Source: Modestobacter sp. (GTDB taxonomy: Bacteria > Actinomycetota > Actinomycetes > Mycobacteriales > Geodermatophilaceae). Taken from it: 15,576 bases of DNA. The notes beneath the pieces were generated by a model. That model was not told the origin of the DNA. It worked only from the letters and a program-made list of their open reading frames with translations, and did no database searches. The stretch is from the NCBI GenBank assembly GCA_025963425.1, contig JAOPUQ010000340.1, positions 1 through 15,576 on the forward strand, in the 5' to 3' direction. The position numbers were made by a program, and so were the translations under genes. The first letter of the stretch is position 1, and every line of letters starts with the position of its first letter. This document shows positions 6,640 through 12,292 of this stretch, in pieces.

Positions 6640-6683
6640 CCGCGGTCCCGTCGTCCTCCGGTCGGAGGGCGACGGGACCGCGG
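6640..6683 (-). terminator. Strong stem-loop terminator downstream of pckG
   Basis: Two 21-base arms (6640-6660 and 6663-6683) are complementary throughout except for one G-T wobble, with only GT between them, giving a stem near 20 bp with a tight loop. The arms read CCGCGGTCCCGTCG... and ...CGACGGGACCGCGG. It starts 30 bases after the pckG stop. There is no T tract on either side, as in many actinobacterial terminators. Confidence 0.85.
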
Positions 6684-6713
6684 TCGTGCCGGGGCGGCGG
6701 GGCCCCGTCCGGC

Positions 6714-8528
6714 TCAGGCCAGGCGGCTCTTGAGGATCTCCAGCTCGTCCCACATGGTGCTGGGCAGCTTGTCCCCGAACTTCTCGAACCACTCGGTGAT
6801 CTGGGGGACCTCCTCGCGCCACTCCTCGGGCTTGACGGCGAGGGCCTTCTCCACCTGCTCGGGCGTCATGTCCAGACCCGAGACGTCCAGCGAGTCCGGG
6901 GTCGGGACGTGGCCGACCGGGGTCTCGACGGCGGCCGCGGTGCCCTCGAGGCGCTCGATGACCCACTTGAGCACCCGGCTGTTCTCGCCGAAGCCCGGCC
7001 ACAGGAAGCCACCGTCGTCGTCCCGGCGGAACCAGTTGACGTAGAAGATCCGCGGCAGCTTGCTGGCGTCGTGCTGCTTGCCGGTCTCCACCCAGTGCTT
7101 GACGTAGTCACCGGCGTTGTAGCCGATGAACGGCAGCATCGCGAACGGGTCGCGGCGGACGACGCCGACCGCGCCGGTGGCCGCGGCAGTGGTCTCCGAG
7201 GACAGCGTCGCGCCCATGAAGACGCCGTGGTTCCAGTCCCGGGCCTCGCTGACCAGCGGGATCGTGGTCTTGCGGCGGCCACCGAAGAGGATCGCCGAGA
7301 TCGGCACGCCCTTCGGGTCCTCGTACTCCGGAGCCAGGATCGGGCACTGCGTGATCGGCGTGCAGAAGCGGCTGTTCGGGTGGCTGGAGGGCTCCGCGGA
7401 GTCCGGCGTCCAGTCCCGGCCCTTCCAGTCGGTCAGGTGGGCGGGGGCGTCGTCGGTCATGCCCTCCCACCAGATGTCGCCGTCGTCGGTCAGCGCGACG
7501 TTGGTGAAGACGGAGTTGCCCTGGTCGATGGTGCGCATCGCGTTGGGGTTGGTGTCCCAGCCGGTGCCCGGCGCCACGCCGAACAGGCCGAACTCGGGAT
7601 TGAGGGCGTAGAGCCGGCCGTCCTCACCGAAGCGCATCCAGGCGATGTCTTCGCCCAGGGTCTCGACCTTCCAGCCCGGGATGGTCGGCTCCAGCATGGC
7701 CAGGTTCGTCTTGCCGCAGGCGGAGGGGAACGCCGCCGCGACGTAGTACGTCTTCTGCGCGGGGCTGGTCAGCTTGAGGATCAGCATGTGCTCGGCGAGC
7801 CAGCCCTCGTCGCGGGCCATCACCGAGGCGATGCGCAGCGAGTAGCACTTCTTGCCCAGCAGGGCGTTGCCGCCGTACCCGGAGCCGTAGGACTGGATCG
7901 CCCGCTCCTCCGGGAAGTGCACGATGTACTTGGTGTCGCTGCACGGCCACGGGACGTCGTCCTGGCCGGCCTCGAGCGGGGCGCCCAGGGAGTGCATCGC
8001 CGGCACGAACGGGCGGTCGGTGCCCATGGCCTCGAGCACGCGGCTGCCGATCCGGGCCATGACCCGCATGGAGACCACGACGTACTCGGAGTCGGTCAGC
8101 TCGACGCCGAACATCGGGTTCTCGGCCTCGACCGGTCCCATGCAGAACGGGATGACGTACATCGTCCGGCCGCGCATGCACCCGCGGTAGAGCCCGTTCA
8201 TGACCGAGTGCATCTCGGCCGGGTCCATCCAGTTGTTGGTGGGACCGGCGTCTGCCTCGTCGACCGAGCAGATGAAGGTGCGGTCCTCGACCCGGGCGAC
8301 GTCACGGGGGTCGGAGGCGCACCAGAAGGAGTTCGGCTTCTTGTCCAGCCGGGTGAAGGTGCCGGCGTCGACCAGCTTCTGGGTGAGCCGCTCCCACTCC
8401 TCGTCGGTCCCGTCCACCCACACCACCCGGTCCGGCGTGGTCAGCTCGGCCGTCTCCTGCACCCAGGCGAGGAGGCGGGCGTGCGTGGTCGGGGCGTTGT
8501 CGAGACCGGGCGTCGCCACGGAAGTCAC
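6714..8528 (-). CDS. pckG: Phosphoenolpyruvate carboxykinase (GTP)
   Basis: This 604-residue protein is full length for the GTP-dependent PEPCK family. It converts oxaloacetate + GTP to PEP + GDP + CO2, the entry to gluconeogenesis, in the cytoplasm. Visible family blocks are TNNWMDP (about 97-103), RGCMRGRTMYVIPFCMGP (about 115-132), GSGYGGNALLGKKCY (about 215-229), the kinase-1a P-loop FPSACGKTNLAML (267-279) with the hyper-reactive Cys271, and the metal-site region ETLGEDIAWMRFGEDGRLYALNPE (about 289-312). Late blocks are ISAILFGGRRKTTIPLV, GATLSSETTAAATG and PFIGYNAGDY. GTG 8528 is preceded by AGGATGGAG five bases away, and the peptide starts VTSVATPGLDNAPTTHARLL. The gene is monocistronic by its neighbours, with a long structured leader and a palindromic promoter region upstream, which suggests carbon-source regulation. 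No oddities were seen in the coding sequence. Confidence 0.97.
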   Translation of the reverse strand: MTSVATPGLDNAPTTHARLLAWVQETAELTTPDRVVWVDGTDEEWERLTQKLVDAGTFTRLDKKPNSFWCASDPRDVARVEDRTFICSVDEADAGPTNNWMDPAEMHSVMNGLYRGCMRGRTMYVIPFCMGPVEAENPMFGVELTDSEYVVVSMRVMARIGSRVLEAMGTDRPFVPAMHSLGAPLEAGQDDVPWPCSDTKYIVHFPEERAIQSYGSGYGGNALLGKKCYSLRIASVMARDEGWLAEHMLILKLTSPAQKTYYVAAAFPSACGKTNLAMLEPTIPGWKVETLGEDIAWMRFGEDGRLYALNPEFGLFGVAPGTGWDTNPNAMRTIDQGNSVFTNVALTDDGDIWWEGMTDDAPAHLTDWKGRDWTPDSAEPSSHPNSRFCTPITQCPILAPEYEDPKGVPISAILFGGRRKTTIPLVSEARDWNHGVFMGATLSSETTAAATGAVGVVRRDPFAMLPFIGYNAGDYVKHWVETGKQHDASKLPRIFYVNWFRRDDDGGFLWPGFGENSRVLKWVIERLEGTAAAVETPVGHVPTPDSLDVSGLDMTPEQVEKALAVKPEEWREEVPQITEWFEKFGDKLPSTMWDELEILKSRLA

Positions 8529-8592
8529 GGCGTCTCCATCCTGTGGGTGGCCGGCGGGCGGGGGTCCCGCACCGGCGCTGGTGCTGACTGAC

Positions 8593-8627
8593 GATCCACC
8601 CGGCCGCGACGTTGCGGCCGGGGGATC
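8593..8627 (-). promoter_or_regulatory. Strong hairpin in the pckG upstream leader
   Basis: GATCC-A-CCCGGCCGC (8593-8607) pairs with GCGGCCGGGGGATC (8614-8627), leaving only one bulged A (8598) in a 14-bp stem with a six-base loop. It lies 65-99 bases before the pckG start, within the predicted 5' leader if the promoter at 8677-8704 is used. There is no gene upstream that it could terminate on the minus strand, so a leader, attenuator or RNA-stability role is more likely than simple termination. Confidence 0.55.
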
Positions 8628-8676
8628 GGGTCAGGTTACCGAGGCCTCACCGGCCCCGATACCGCAGAGAGTGTTA

Positions 8677-8704
8677 CGTATATGACGTCTTACCGCAGTG
8701 TGAC
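8677..8704 (-). promoter_or_regulatory. Candidate pckG promoter
   Basis: On the minus strand GTCACA (8704-8699; 4/6 to the -35 consensus), a 16-base spacer and TATACG (8682-8677; TATA core) make a plausible sigma-70-type promoter in the only AT-rich patch of this intergenic region. It would give a leader of roughly 140 bases. Confidence 0.4.
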
Positions 8705-8711
8705 GTACGTC
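8684..8711. promoter_or_regulatory. Paired GACGTC-type palindromes over the divergent promoter region
   Basis: GACGTC (8684-8689) and the 10-bp perfect palindrome GACGTACGTC (8702-8711) lie 18 bases apart start to start, overlapping the proposed -35/-10 of pckG and just ahead of the Old Yellow Enzyme remnant at 8720. They could be half-sites or a two-site operator; the bound regulator is unknown. The TGTGAC at 8699 resembles half of a CRP-type site. Confidence 0.35.
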
Positions 8712-8719
8712 GCGCTGGA

Positions 8720-8935
8720 ATGTCACCCCGGTCGACGCCGGTCGCCCGGCGCGTTCCCGGACCGCAGCTGCTCCCGCCCCTGACCCTGCGGGGCATCACG
8801 TTCCGCAATCGCCTCGTCGTCGCTCCGATGTGCCAGTACTCGGCGGCCGACTGCCTGCTCGGTGACTACCACCTGGGGCACCTGGGCCGGTTCGCCCTCG
8901 GCGGTTCCGGCCTGGTCGTCGTCCGCGCGGAGTGA
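8720..8935 (+). pseudogene. N-terminal remnant of an Old Yellow Enzyme-family NADH:flavin oxidoreductase
   Basis: The 71-residue frame from ATG 8720 contains LLPPLTLRGITFRNRLVVAP, MCQYSA, DYHLGHLGRFALGGSGLVVV. This is the opening of YqjM-type ene-reductases, including the PMCQYS segment near the FMN and the H-x-x-HLG-R motif. The frame stops at TGA 8933-8935 exactly where the family continues VEATAV. Full-length members have well over 300 residues, so about 80% of the barrel is missing, and no continuation is recognisable in any frame of the next 80 bases. The remainder therefore looks deleted rather than frameshifted. The first 16 residues (MSPRSTPVARRVPGPQ) are not conserved. A short stretch of ACGT-rich promoter DNA precedes it. 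It cannot form an active flavoenzyme; expression as a residual peptide is possible. Confidence 0.75.
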
Positions 8936-9018
8936 CCGGCTCGGGAACGCCGAGGAGGGGGCCGTCCCACGCGTGTCCAGCGTTTCGGAACGGAGACCGG
9001 CCGGGCACCGCACGCGGC

Positions 9019-9213
9019 ATGACCGTCACCGACCCGGACGTGCCCGACCCGCTGAACGACCCCCGCACCCTCCAGGCCGACCCCGGCGCCGTGGCCCAGG
9101 GCGAGGACCTCGCCTCCACCGAGGACGACGCCACGGCCACCGGCGAGGACGAGCTGGCCACCTCGGCGACCGAGGCCGACGAAGCCGGCGGCGGCGACGT
9201 GACCGGGGCGTGA
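9019..9213 (+). CDS. Small acidic protein of unknown function (64 residues)
   Basis: ATG 9019 opens a 64-residue frame beginning MTVTDPDVPDPLNDPRTL. It is dominated by Asp, Glu, Ala, Thr and Gly (for example GEDLASTEDDATATGEDELA), with no aromatic residues and almost no positive charge. It is predicted to be disordered and has no transmembrane segment or signal peptide. The same frame can be extended to a GTG at 8932, but the extra 29 residues look like non-coding DNA. No convincing Shine-Dalgarno is seen before ATG 9019. Acidic low-complexity proteins of this type are widespread as hypothetical genes in high-GC actinobacteria, and I recognise no family. It lies between the flavoenzyme remnant and the GTGAC-repeat region. 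It could be a real small protein or only an open frame. Confidence 0.5.
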   Translation: MTVTDPDVPDPLNDPRTLQADPGAVAQGEDLASTEDDATATGEDELATSATEADEAGGGDVTGA

Positions 9214-9239
9214 CGTGACCTGGGGTGACGCGCCGTGAC
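9199..9239 (+). repeat. Cluster of five GTGAC repeats
   Basis: GTGAC occurs at 9199, 9210, 9215, 9225 and 9235. The last three are spaced exactly 10 bases apart, about one helical turn, and two of them extend to GTGACCTG (9215 and 9235). The cluster sits just upstream of the possible promoter at 9250-9275. It may be a phased activator site; coincidence in GC-rich DNA is not excluded. Confidence 0.4.
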
Positions 9240-9249
9240 CTGAGAGAAC

Positions 9250-9275
9250 GTGTTCCTGCTGGTCGGGCGGGGTAC
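9250..9275 (+). promoter_or_regulatory. Possible stress-sigma (SigB/SigF-type) promoter
   Basis: GTGTTC (9250-9255), 14 bases, then GGGTAC (9270-9275) resembles the actinobacterial SigB/SigF pattern GTTT-N14-17-GGGTA. It would give a start near 9282 and a leader of about 55 bases before the small helical-protein gene at 9338. The -35 match is partial. Confidence 0.4.
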
Positions 9276-9337
9276 CGGGGGGCCATCCGCCCGAGGGCTG
9301 AGCCAGGGCCCGGGGGAGTCGTCCGAGAGGGGCACCG

Positions 9338-9580
9338 ATGGCCACCGGGGAGACCGGCTTCGCCGACGTCACGTTCGACCTGATCTCCGTCCAGTACCAC
9401 TCACTGAAGGCCGGGCACGACTACGGCCAGTACGTCCGGGACGCCGAGAACGCCGGCCTGGACGACGTCGCCTCGTTCTTCCGCGAGGTGATGCAGCAGG
9501 ACTCCGACCGGGGCGCCCGGTGCCATGAGTTCCTGAAGCAGCTGTCCGGCACCGAGCAGGCCGGTCCCGCCGCCACCTGA
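9338..9580 (+). CDS. Small helical protein, ferritin-like half (80 residues, unknown function)
   Basis: This 80-residue protein has two long predicted helices: FADVTFDLISVQYHSLKAGH and YGQYVRDAENAGLDDVASFF leading into REVMQQDSDRGARCHEFLKQ. The pattern of an S-x-x-Y-H-x-L-K-x-G helix followed by Y-x-x-D-A-E-x-A-G and FFREV recurs in small bacterial proteins loosely grouped with ferritin-like folds. Conserved Glu/His residues (Tyr20-His21, Glu37, Glu50) might bind metal if it dimerises into a four-helix bundle. ATG 9338 has GAGAGGGG five bases upstream. A possible stress-sigma promoter lies about 60 bases upstream. No partner gene is coupled to it. The fold is a guess from pattern; no function is assigned. 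Confidence 0.8.
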   Translation: MATGETGFADVTFDLISVQYHSLKAGHDYGQYVRDAENAGLDDVASFFREVMQQDSDRGARCHEFLKQLSGTEQAGPAAT

Positions 9581-9593
9581 GTTCCCGGCGCCG

Positions 9594-9610
9594 GCGGCCC
9601 GGCCGGCCGC
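9594..9610 (+). terminator. Weak stem-loop after the small helical-protein gene
   Basis: GCGGCC (9594-9599) pairs with GGCCGC (9605-9610) around a five-base loop, 13 bases past the stop. It is short and GC-only, without a T tract, so it could be chance in this sequence. Confidence 0.3.
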
Positions 9611-9648
9611 GTTCACGAGCGCTGTGCTGCGCGACGAAGCTGCCCAGA

Positions 9649-9660
9649 CCACCATGGTGG
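9649..9660. promoter_or_regulatory. 12-bp palindrome immediately before the nitronate monooxygenase start
   Basis: CCACCATGGTGG is a perfect 12-bp palindrome ending two bases before GTG 9662, where a ribosome-binding site would be expected. It could be an operator or an RNA feature affecting initiation. The embedded ATG is out of frame with the gene. Confidence 0.35.
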
Positions 9661-9661
9661 G

Positions 9662-10627
9662 GTGATCAAGACCCCGCTGACCCGCTGGTTCGACCTGCAG
9701 GCCCCCGTCTTCGGCGCGCCGATGGCCGGCGTCGCCGGGGGTGAGATGGCCCGCGCGGTGTCCCTGGGGGGCGGGCTCGGGATGATCGGCGTCGGCAACA
9801 CCACCGACCCCGACTGGCTGACCGAGCAGGCCCGACTGCCCGACGAGTCCGACGTCTCCTTCGGCGTCGGGCTGATGGCCTGGGTACTGGCCGACCGGCC
9901 CGAGCTGCTCGCCGCCACCATCGCCGTCCAGCCGGCGCTGGTTTCTGTCTCCTTCGGCGATCCCGGGCCCTATGTCGGCCCGCTGCACGACGCCGGTATC
10001 GCGGTGGCGACGGCGGTGAACACGCGGGAGGACGCCGACCGGGCACAGGAGGCCGGCGCGGACGTGCTCGTCGTGCAGGGCACCGAGGCCGGCGGGCACA
10101 CCGGGCAGCGGGCGACGCTGCCCCTCCTGCAGGAGGTGCTGGCCGTCACCGACCGGCCGGTGCTGGCCGCCGGGGGCATCGCCACCGGCGCCGGGCTGGC
10201 CGCCGTGCTGGTCGCGGGTGCGGCCGGCGCCTGGATCGGCACCCCGCTGCTGGCCTGCCCCGAGGGGCTGAACAGCCCGGCGGCGCGCGAGCGGGTCCGG
10301 GGTGCCAGCGGTGACCGCACCGTGCTCACCCGCGCCTTCGACATCGCGCAGGGGTTCGCCTGGCCCGAGCGGTGGCCGGGCCGGGCGCTGGTCAACGAGT
10401 TCACCGAGACCTGGCACGGCCGGGAGGACGAGCTCCGGGAGGACACCGCCGCGGCCCACCTGGTGCGCGCCGCGCGCCGGGACGGCGACCTCGACCACTC
10501 GCCGGTCTACGCCGGGGAGTCGGTCGGGCTGGTCACCGGCGAGGAGTCGGCCACCGACGTCGTCCGCCGGCTGGCCGCCGAGGCCGAGGCGACGCTGCGC
10601 AGGGTCCCCCGGCTGCTGACGTCCTGA
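9662..10627 (+). CDS. Nitronate monooxygenase family FMN protein (2-nitropropane dioxygenase-like)
   Basis: This 321-residue TIM-barrel flavoprotein is predicted to oxidise alkyl nitronates with FMN and O2, detoxifying compounds such as propionate 3-nitronate. Family elements seen are TPLTRWFDLQAPVFGAPMAGVAGGEMARAVSLGGGLGMIG (4-43), FGVGLMAW (68-74), VSVSFGDPGPYV (94-105), the phosphate and active-site stretch VVQGTEAGGHTGQR (137-150) with His146, LAAGGIATGAGLAAVLVAGAAGAWIGT (168-194) and the late helices. It is about the usual 310-360 residue length. GTG 9662 fits the family N-terminus, but no clear Shine-Dalgarno precedes it and a 12-bp palindrome occupies that spot. It stands between an 81-base gap and a terminator at 10639, so it is probably transcribed alone. 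Many family members have untested substrates; enoyl-reductase-like relatives exist but differ in length. Confidence 0.88.
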   Translation: MIKTPLTRWFDLQAPVFGAPMAGVAGGEMARAVSLGGGLGMIGVGNTTDPDWLTEQARLPDESDVSFGVGLMAWVLADRPELLAATIAVQPALVSVSFGDPGPYVGPLHDAGIAVATAVNTREDADRAQEAGADVLVVQGTEAGGHTGQRATLPLLQEVLAVTDRPVLAAGGIATGAGLAAVLVAGAAGAWIGTPLLACPEGLNSPAARERVRGASGDRTVLTRAFDIAQGFAWPERWPGRALVNEFTETWHGREDELREDTAAAHLVRAARRDGDLDHSPVYAGESVGLVTGEESATDVVRRLAAEAEATLRRVPRLLTS

Positions 10628-10638
10628 CGGCCCGGGGC

Positions 10639-10658
10639 CTGCTGCCGGGCGGCAGCGG
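10639..10658 (+). terminator. Stem-loop terminator after the nitronate monooxygenase gene
   Basis: CTGCTGCC (10639-10646) pairs with GGCAGCGG (10651-10658) around GGGC, giving an eight-base stem with one G-T wobble, 11 bases after the stop. A pyrimidine-rich TAGCCCTTCCTC follows. The next gene is convergent, so the stem may act from both sides. Confidence 0.6.
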
Positions 10659-10705
10659 TAGCCCTTCCTCAGCCCGCTGACCGATGCGTTCGCGGGCCAC
10701 CGACA

Positions 10706-11332
10706 TCAGGTCGGCGCGGTGAAGCGGCCGGCGGTCGCCGCCTTGCCGGCCGACGTCGACGGATGCGCGAGGACGAGCAGGATGTGGGCCGGCTGGTCGT
10801 CCACCAGGAGCCAGCGGTGGCGGAGCGAGGCCGGGTGCGCCAGCAGGTCCCGCGCCCCGAGCCGCCACACGCCGACGCCTTCGACCTCGACGTCCAGCGC
10901 GCCGCTGATCAGGTAGACCGCGAGCTCGGCCTCCAGTTGGAACCACTCGGCCAGGTGCTGGTGGGGTTCGACGAGGTACTCGATCACCTCGAGGGGGCTG
11001 GCGGACTGCATGATCAGCGCCCGCCCGAGCGCGGCGTCATCCCGGTTGGCGACCGGCAGCATCCGCCCGTCGGCGGCCCGGACCACGGTGACCATCGTGT
11101 TCTCCGGCGCCGGCAGCAGAGCCCCCGGAAGCACCCGGAGCGCTTCGGCCAGCCGGTAGGTGGTGACCATCGACGGCGCGCTGGCGCCGCGCTCGATCTG
11201 GCTCAGGAAGGGCTGACTGATCCCGGCCTCGGCGGCGAGCTGGCGCATCGACAACCCGGCCCGCTCACGCAGCTGGCGGATCTCGGCCCCGATCCGCTCG
11301 GCCAGCGCCGGGGCAGACATCGGTTCGGTCAT
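10706..11332 (-). CDS. XRE-family regulator with C-terminal cupin domain
   Basis: This 208-residue protein pairs an N-terminal helix-turn-helix (about 14-68: IGAEIRQLRERAGLSMRQLA, AEAGISQPFLSQIERG, SAPSMVTTYRLAEAL) with a cupin sensor barrel (about 115-190, including EYLVEPHQHLAEWFQLEAEL, AVYLISGALDVEVEG and DLLAHPASLRHRWLLVDDQP). This XRE-cupin layout is common for small-molecule-responsive repressors, for example of amino acid or polyamine genes, where the cupin binds the ligand. Start choice is uncertain: ATG 11332 and ATG 11320 are both in frame and neither has a ribosome site. I chose 11332 as the first family-like position; the frame remains open to a GTG at 11410. No likely target gene is divergent or coupled to it, so it may regulate elsewhere or itself. 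Confidence 0.88.
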   Translation of the reverse strand: MTEPMSAPALAERIGAEIRQLRERAGLSMRQLAAEAGISQPFLSQIERGASAPSMVTTYRLAEALRVLPGALLPAPENTMVTVVRAADGRMLPVANRDDAALGRALIMQSASPLEVIEYLVEPHQHLAEWFQLEAELAVYLISGALDVEVEGVGVWRLGARDLLAHPASLRHRWLLVDDQPAHILLVLAHPSTSAGKAATAGRFTAPT

Positions 11333-11516
11333 GTCAGCCGGGGACGACGCTGGCCGACTGCCGGTGACCGAGGACGGGCCGACCCCGGCCCCGACGGCCA
11401 CGGCGACCACTGGTGCCCGGACTGGGAGCTACGGCTGCCGCCCGTCGGGAACCCGCCATGTTCTCGAGTATGCGTGGGCCCGCCGGCGGATGCGCCAGAG
11501 CTGACGCGCAACACGA

Positions 11517-11537
11517 GCATCACCCGTGTGGTGATGC
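11517..11537 (-). terminator. Perfect 8-bp dyad downstream of the frnE-like gene (terminator or operator)
   Basis: GCATCACC (11517-11524) and GGTGATGC (11530-11537) are perfectly complementary around CGTGT, 29 bases past the stop of the DsbA-type gene. On the minus strand it is followed by TCGTGTTGCG, mildly T-rich, so a terminator is the simplest reading. The same dyad is in the 234-base gap ahead of the XRE regulator and has the look of a protein-binding site. The rest of that gap shows nothing else I can support. Confidence 0.5.
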
Positions 11538-11566
11538 GCTGTGCGACACCGCTGCGCCGGGCGGGG

Positions 11567-12292
11567 TCAGACGGTGCAGCTGTCGTCGGTGCACCCCTCG
11601 GCCGCCGGCACGGTGAGCAGCGGGTGGCTGTCGGCCCAGGCCCGCTCCAGCAGCTGCAGCAGCACGTCGGCGGGCTGCGCGCCGGCGGCACCGTAGGTGC
11701 GGTCGACGACGAAGAACGGCACGCCGGTGGCACCCAGCGCCCGGGCGGTGGCGGTGTCCTCGGCCACGGCGGGGAGGTACCGGCGGTCGGTGAGCGCCGC
11801 GCGGGCCTCCTCGGCGTCCAGTCCGGCCTCGGCGCCCAGCTCCACCAGCGCGTCGACGTCGAACACCGAGCGCTGCTCCTCGAAGTAGGCGTGCAGCAGG
11901 CGCTCCTTGACCACACCGCCCAGCCCGCGCTCGGTGGCCAGGTGCAGCAGCTGGTGGGCGAGCAGGGTGTTGCCGCTCTCGGCCTCGGCGAGGTGGTATT
12001 CCAGCCCCTCGTCGGCCGCGACGCCCTCGACGTGGGCCAGCTGCCCGCGCATCTCCTCGACGCTGCGCCCGTACTTGGCGGCCAGCGCGGGCAGGGTCGG
12101 GTGCGTCTGGCCCTCGGGGACGCTCGGGTCGAGCTGGAAGGAGCGCCACACCACCTCGACGGAGTCGGCGTGAGCGAACCGCGACAGCGCGGTCTCCAGC
12201 CGGCGCTTGCCGATGAAGCACCACGGACACACGACGTCTGACCACACCTCGACCTGCATGCCCGGGACCAACTCGGCCCGGGGCCGGCTCAT
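11567..12292 (-). CDS. FrnE-like DsbA-family thiol:disulfide oxidoreductase
   Basis: This 241-residue thioredoxin-fold protein has an inserted helical domain, typical of FrnE/DsbA-like cytoplasmic oxidoreductases. The active site is Cys22-Pro-Trp-Cys25 in WSDVVCPWCFIGKRRLE. The helical insert spans roughly 55-175 (HPTLPALAAKYGRSVEEMRG, EGLEYHLAEAESGNTLLAHQLL, RLLHAYFEEQRSVFDVDALV). The cis-proline loop is GVPFFVVDRTYGAAGAQ. A second cysteine pair, C-TDDS-C (Cys234 and Cys239), closes the protein; this C-x4-C tail is described for Deinococcus radiodurans FrnE. No signal peptide is present. ATG 12292 overlaps the stop of the cation transporter gene (ATGA), implying coupled translation, although a second ATG at 12259 sits nearer the fold's first strand. 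It would form or rearrange disulfides in oxidative stress; its substrates are unknown. Confidence 0.88.
   Translation of the reverse strand: MSRPRAELVPGMQVEVWSDVVCPWCFIGKRRLETALSRFAHADSVEVVWRSFQLDPSVPEGQTHPTLPALAAKYGRSVEEMRGQLAHVEGVAADEGLEYHLAEAESGNTLLAHQLLHLATERGLGGVVKERLLHAYFEEQRSVFDVDALVELGAEAGLDAEEARAALTDRRYLPAVAEDTATARALGATGVPFFVVDRTYGAAGAQPADVLLQLLERAWADSHPLLTVPAAEGCTDDSCTV

Noticed and set aside
5925..8591. 888-codon plus-strand open frame opposite the MFS and pckG genes
   Set aside because: It spans two unrelated minus-strand genes and their terminator, has low-complexity His/Gly/Arg/Val composition and no domain. It is a high-GC antisense artefact.
8525..8599. 24-residue minus-strand frame ending on the pckG start codon (GTGA overlap)
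   Set aside because: The overlap is suggestive of a coupled upstream peptide, but it has no ribosome site and Pro/Arg/Ala composition matching non-coding DNA here. Conservation would be needed to accept it.
10763..12241. 492-codon plus-strand open frame across the XRE and FrnE-like genes
   Set aside because: It is antisense to two clear genes and the gap between them; Gln/Gly/Val/Arg-rich with no motif.
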